Below are positions 60,694 through 64,000 of a stretch of 64,000 bases of DNA, piece after piece. The DNA comes from CAYUPI01 sp964446585. GTDB taxonomy: Bacteria > Verrucomicrobiota > Verrucomicrobiia > Limisphaerales > UBA8199. Position 1 is the first letter of the stretch. Each line of letters opens with the position of its first letter. A model generated the notes under the pieces. That model did no database searches, was not told the origin of the DNA, and saw only the letters and a program-made list of their open reading frames with translations. The stretch covers positions 1 to 64,000 of the forward strand of contig CAYUPI010000028.1 in the NCBI GenBank assembly GCA_964446585.1, written 5' to 3'. The translations under genes and the position numbers were made by a program.

Positions 60694-62013
60694 ATGAAAC
60701 CTGCGCGCCTTCGATTTGTGTTCCTGCTCACCATTTCCCTCGGCCTGGCGATGTCCGCCATGGCCGGAGATTTTTTGATTCAAGACGGAGACAGAGTGGT
60801 GTTCCTCGGCGACAGCATCACCGAGCAACGACTGTACACGACCTACATCGAGGCGTACGCGTTGACGCGGCATCCGAACTGGAAGTTGTCATTTCGCAAC
60901 GTCGGCTGGGGCGGTGACACCTCGTGGCTGCGTCAGCGCGCTCATCCGGACGAGAAGGCGCTCTTCGCAGCCGATGAAGCCGAGCAGCGGAGAATGGTCG
61001 AGGATTCGGTTGGACGCGGCCTGAATCGAGACGTGCTGCCGCTTCAACCAACCGTGGTCACCGTTAAATTCGGCATGAACGACCATTCCTATCAGCCGTT
61101 CCGGGAGGACATCTTTCGCGCTTATGTGCGGAGCCAGACGGAAATTGCCAAGGTACTGAAAGGGCAGGGGGCCCGTTTGGCGTTTCTCACTCCGCAGCCG
61201 ATCGAGGAAAAGAGGGCCGACCCCGATAAGGACGCGCGGAACCAATCATTGCGAAAGTTCTCTGATGGCCTTAAAGATATTTGTTCGAAAGAGGAAGCAA
61301 CTTTCGTGGACCAGTTCGATCCGTATATGGCCATTATGCTGCGGGAGCGGGCCAGCAATCCCACGGCATTCATTGGCGGCGGCGATGCGGTGCATCCAGG
61401 TCCTGCGGGACATACCTTGATGGCCTGGGCGATTCTTAAGAGCCTGGGCGCGACCCCTCTCGTTTCACGCGCTGAAGTAGATTGCAAATCGAAAAAGGCA
61501 ACCGCGACCCAGTGTCTTGTCGAGAATCTAAAAGTGGCGGATGGAACCGTCAGTTTCGATCGGCTGGACGAAGCGCTGCCGATGCCCATTGACCCGCGAG
61601 GGGAACCAGCCCAAAAACTTGCGCCAGTGTTGGAGGATCTTAATCGTTACGAGGTGCAAGTAAGCGGCTTGCCACCGGGGAGCTACGAAATCAAAATCGA
61701 TGGAGAACCGGCGACAAAGGCAGATGCGGACCAGCTTGCCAAAGGACTGAATCTGGCCACCCAGGCGGGTGCAATCACTAAACAAGCGCAGCAAGTGTTG
61801 GAGTTGGTCTTTAAGAAGAACAACCAGTTCTTCAACCGTTGGCGGAGTGTCCAATTATTCGAATTTCCCGGTTGGGCCCAATCTCCCGACGTGGAGAAGC
61901 AGCGCAGCATGGAACTGGCCCGGCTTGACGCACAGATCGCGGAGAGCGAGGGTCAGATGGATGTCGCCCGGAAGCCAAAGTTGCGGCATTTTGAGCTCAA
62001 GCGCGCCGAGTAA
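60694..62013 (+). CDS. SGNH/GDSL-type esterase-like exported protein
   Basis: 439-residue protein with a signal peptide (FVFLLTISLGLAMSAMAGD). The SGNH hydrolase blocks are visible: VVFLGDSITEQ (catalytic Ser, about residue 41), VGWGGDTS (Gly block), VTVKFGMNDHS (Asn block) and the catalytic Asp-His in GGDAVHPGPAGHTLMAW. The C-terminal ~170 residues (YEVQVSGLPPGSYEIKIDGEPATKADADQLAKGLNLA, then a helical KNNQFFNRWRSVQLFEFP part) match a family of Verrucomicrobia/Planctomycetes proteins. Probably deacetylates or de-esterifies a polysaccharide. A prepilin-like gene follows 35 bp downstream. Confidence 0.9.
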   Translation: MKPARLRFVFLLTISLGLAMSAMAGDFLIQDGDRVVFLGDSITEQRLYTTYIEAYALTRHPNWKLSFRNVGWGGDTSWLRQRAHPDEKALFAADEAEQRRMVEDSVGRGLNRDVLPLQPTVVTVKFGMNDHSYQPFREDIFRAYVRSQTEIAKVLKGQGARLAFLTPQPIEEKRADPDKDARNQSLRKFSDGLKDICSKEEATFVDQFDPYMAIMLRERASNPTAFIGGGDAVHPGPAGHTLMAWAILKSLGATPLVSRAEVDCKSKKATATQCLVENLKVADGTVSFDRLDEALPMPIDPRGEPAQKLAPVLEDLNRYEVQVSGLPPGSYEIKIDGEPATKADADQLAKGLNLATQAGAITKQAQQVLELVFKKNNQFFNRWRSVQLFEFPGWAQSPDVEKQRSMELARLDAQIAESEGQMDVARKPKLRHFELKRAE

Positions 62014-62048
62014 TAGCCCACCCGCCGTAAGAGTCATTCAGCTCGACC

Positions 62049-62879
62049 ATGAAGAAAGTCGGTGCAAGAGCTTTCACCCTGATCGAGTTGCTGGTCGTCA
62101 TCGCCATCATCGCAATTCTAGCGGCGATGCTTTTGCCTGCGTTGTCTCGCGCGAAGATCAGGGCCCAGGGCGTTCAATGCATGAGCAATCTCAAACAGTT
62201 GCAAGTGGCTTGGCACCTTTATGCCCTGGACAACCGGGAGCAGGTCCCGACCTCAGGTTACACGTTGCCCGTGGAGCCCACCGCCTGGGTGGATGGCTGG
62301 CTCGATTTCAACCCCGGCAATCGCGACAATACCAATACCGCCGCGTTGAAAGATCCCAATCGGTCGAAATTCGCCTCTGTGCTTAAGGAGGTGGGTGTTT
62401 ACAAATGCCCGGCCGACCTGAGCAAAGTCACCATTGGTGGAATCACCTATCCACGCGTGCGCAGTATGAGCATGAGCCAGGCCTTTGGTCCTGGAGACTG
62501 GCTGGACCCGGCGGGCTTCCAGGCGAATGTCCGCACCAAACGCTACCGGGTTTATTACAAGACCAGCGCGATCGTCAATCCAGGCCCGGCCAAATGTTTT
62601 GTCCTGCTGGATGAGCATCCCGATGGAATCAACGCGGGAGGCTTCGCCAACATGATGGTGGAAAATCCTTCGCAGGCCTATATTGTTGACTTTCCCGCTA
62701 GCTATCACAGTGGCGCGGGTGGAATTTCATTCGCGGACGGCCATGCGGAAATTCGATTCTGGGTCGATCCTCGCACCAAACCTCCGGCGCGCTATGACAA
62801 TTCGTTGAAACTGGATGTGCCCTCGCCCAATAACCAGGACATGATCTGGCTGGCGGAACGCACTTCGAGCCGGAATTAA
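62049..62879 (+). CDS. H-X9-DG prepilin-like protein
   Basis: 276-residue paralogue of the protein at 53152. N-terminus AFTLIELLVVIAIIAILAAMLLPALSRAKIRAQGVQCMSNLKQLQ; the same GVYKCPADLSK and RVRSMSMSQAFG segments, and the H-X9-DG end YHSGAGGISFADGHAEI followed by DMIWLAERTSS. The N-terminal hydrophobic helix and prepilin site indicate a pseudopilin or membrane-anchored surface protein. The start is the ATG at 62049. It is 35 bp downstream of the SGNH hydrolase and probably in the same transcription unit. Confidence 0.92.
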   Translation: MKKVGARAFTLIELLVVIAIIAILAAMLLPALSRAKIRAQGVQCMSNLKQLQVAWHLYALDNREQVPTSGYTLPVEPTAWVDGWLDFNPGNRDNTNTAALKDPNRSKFASVLKEVGVYKCPADLSKVTIGGITYPRVRSMSMSQAFGPGDWLDPAGFQANVRTKRYRVYYKTSAIVNPGPAKCFVLLDEHPDGINAGGFANMMVENPSQAYIVDFPASYHSGAGGISFADGHAEIRFWVDPRTKPPARYDNSLKLDVPSPNNQDMIWLAERTSSRN

Positions 62880-62984
62880 GCGCGGCGCTACTGGACTCTA
62901 GCTTCCGCCGTTAATGGGACTTTTGCCCTGCTCCCCGATGGAAGCCAATCGGGTAGGGCGCGCTATGATCGACGTCTATCGGCC

Positions 62985-63095
62985 GCAGCCGGACCGCGCG
63001 AAGCGTTTGGAGTGCGTGGAGCTTGCTCCCGCTTTCGCGTCCCCGTACCGTCGAAAGCGCCGGCAAGCCGGACGCACTGTATCGAGGGATGGGGC
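62985..63095. repeat. Family B dispersed repeat, copy 2 (inverted)
   Basis: Contains GCGCGAAGCGTTTGGAGTGC, GGAGCTTGCTCCCGCTTT and GAAAGCGCCGGC near 62997-63066, the reverse complement of the copy at 33471-33575 in the same order. It lies in the 448-bp gap between two prepilin-like genes (62880-63327), which otherwise has no recognisable gene. Confidence 0.88.
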
Positions 63096-63327
63096 TCGGC
63101 GATGCCCGAATCGGGTCCCCAATAGATGCGCATGACTGGCAAAATCACACTGCAAACAATGCGCATAGAACGACAATTCCGGAAAAAGCAGTTCAGCGCG
63201 CCTCCTTCCCTTCCCATTGTCGCATTTGCCCCTATTGGTCCCATTCGCTTTGACTAAAGGAGAAACGACCGGATAATGGTTCAGACCGGCCTGCGACCCA
63301 TGACGTCAGCATTGCTCCGTGTTTTTC

Positions 63328-64000
63328 GTGAATAGCCCGAAACGCAAAACGACTCGACGCACTCGCGGGCAGCCGCGGTCTGCCTTTACATTGATCGAGC
63401 TGCTCGTCGTCGTTGCCATTATTGCGATCCTGGCGGCCATGCTGTTGCCGGCGCTGAGCATGGCCAAGGCCAAGGCAGACCGGGTCTCCTGCCTCAACAA
63501 CCTGAAACAGATCGGGTTGTTCATCCAGTTTTACACCGATGAAAACCGAGACATCTTCCCGGCTCATCGCAACCAGAACGAGCCGGACAATCCTACCACC
63601 GCGCTCACCAATTGGTGGGGCAACGCGGTCATCGGCTACGCCCGCAACCAGTCGAACCTCTTTCGCTGTCCGGCGATTAAAGGTCAGCAACTCGAAAACG
63701 GCGTCCGCTGGGATTGGGCTTTCGACTGCCACAAAGTCGGTTACGGCATCAACAGCTATTTCAACTGTTTCTGGCCTTATCTGTCCGGCAGCGTCACCGT
63801 CGGGGGAATCAGATTCGACACTGCTCCCTGGTTCAAGCGCGGCCTGGTGAAATCTCCGACAGACAACTTCCTGATTGGCGACGCCATGCCGAAGGCGGAT
63901 GGTTACTGGAGCTCCAGTTGTTGGTGGCCCAATGCCTGCATGATCAAAGCCGCCAGCGCCAGCAAGGGTTTCGAGGGCGTTGACGAGGTCCGGCATCACG
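63328..64000 (+). CDS. H-X9-DG prepilin-like protein, truncated by window end
   Basis: Open to the window edge, 224 codons visible. N-terminus KRKTTRRTRGQPRSAFTLIELLVVVAIIAILAAMLLPALSMAKAKADRVSCLNNLKQIGLFIQFYTDENRDIFPAH, then LFRCPAIKGQ and LIGDAMPKADG. It is the third prepilin-like gene in the window, less similar to the other two. No ATG is near the start; GTG at 63328 or 63319 is likely. The C-terminal H-X9-DG motif would lie beyond the window, so completeness cannot be judged. Confidence 0.85.
   Translation, partial: MNSPKRKTTRRTRGQPRSAFTLIELLVVVAIIAILAAMLLPALSMAKAKADRVSCLNNLKQIGLFIQFYTDENRDIFPAHRNQNEPDNPTTALTNWWGNAVIGYARNQSNLFRCPAIKGQQLENGVRWDWAFDCHKVGYGINSYFNCFWPYLSGSVTVGGIRFDTAPWFKRGLVKSPTDNFLIGDAMPKADGYWSSSCWWPNACMIKAASASKGFEGVDEVRHH

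Overview
The window reads as a chromosomal segment of a free-living, Gram-negative Verrucomicrobium, most likely of the Pedosphaera/Limisphaera (subdivision 3) type. Evidence for this: a DUF1501 gene beside a DUF1549/DUF1553 cytochrome gene, a very long PVC-type dehydrogenase with a C-terminal CxxCH, a formylglycine-type sulfatase, several H-X9-DG prepilin-like proteins, giant glycine-rich beta-strand proteins, and lipid A synthesis (LpxD). The assignment is inferred from gene content only; no rRNA or tRNA gene was recognised.

Layout. 0-6.3 kb: xylose isomerase, two Gfo/Idh/MocA oxidoreductases, lpxD, a small conserved protein and a stand-alone CoaB. 6.5-13.6 kb: a secreted beta-propeller-like protein, proC, an AI-2E-type permease, a methyltransferase, a HAD phosphatase overlapping prfA, and rpmE. 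13.7-19.8 kb: the DUF1501/DUF1549 pair and a Ca2+/H+ antiporter. 20-28 kb: a radical SAM enzyme, a tandem ACT protein, a PQQ-like propeller protein, a BaiN/HI0933-type flavoprotein, and plsY translationally coupled to an acyltransferase-aminotransferase fusion. 28-36.9 kb: PVC heme protein, ceramidase-like hydrolase, membrane proteins, DUF167 and a DUF1080-like lipoprotein. 36.9-42.6 kb: one 1925-residue exported protein with six ~260-residue glycine-rich repeats. 42.9-48.9 kb: DUF4202 (split by an artificial gap), a ClpX-like ATPase, YggS, EVE, HAD, and NrnA-like DHH. 48.5-52.9 kb: nusA-infB-rbfA-nrnA translation cluster. 53-58.5 kb: prepilin-like protein, sialidase with a frameshift, two ABC-2 permeases, sulfatase. 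58.7-60.4 kb: small foreign-looking genes flanked by attC-like sites, probably an integron cassette remnant without integrase, ending in a cupin gene. 60.7-64 kb: SGNH hydrolase and two further prepilin-like genes, the last cut by the window edge.

A second layer is made of dispersed inverted repeats. At least four families are visible: (A) a GC-rich hairpin at 6.3, 21.3 and 46.1 kb; (B) a repeat at 33.5 kb and, inverted, at 63.0 kb; (C) long arms of degenerate 7-10 bp words at 9.4, 15.2, 22.1, 27.6 and 34.2 kb, with a small version inside the DUF1549 gene; (D) a CCCTCTCCC-type element at 35.9 kb. Several run into coding sequence and appear to supply stop codons, in-frame inserts or altered N-termini.

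The points most worth a second look are the integron-like cassettes, the plsY/acyltransferase-aminotransferase pair, the repeats that invade coding ends, the false assembly gap in DUF4202, the sialidase frameshift, and the ClpX-like protein with a duplicated C-terminal domain.
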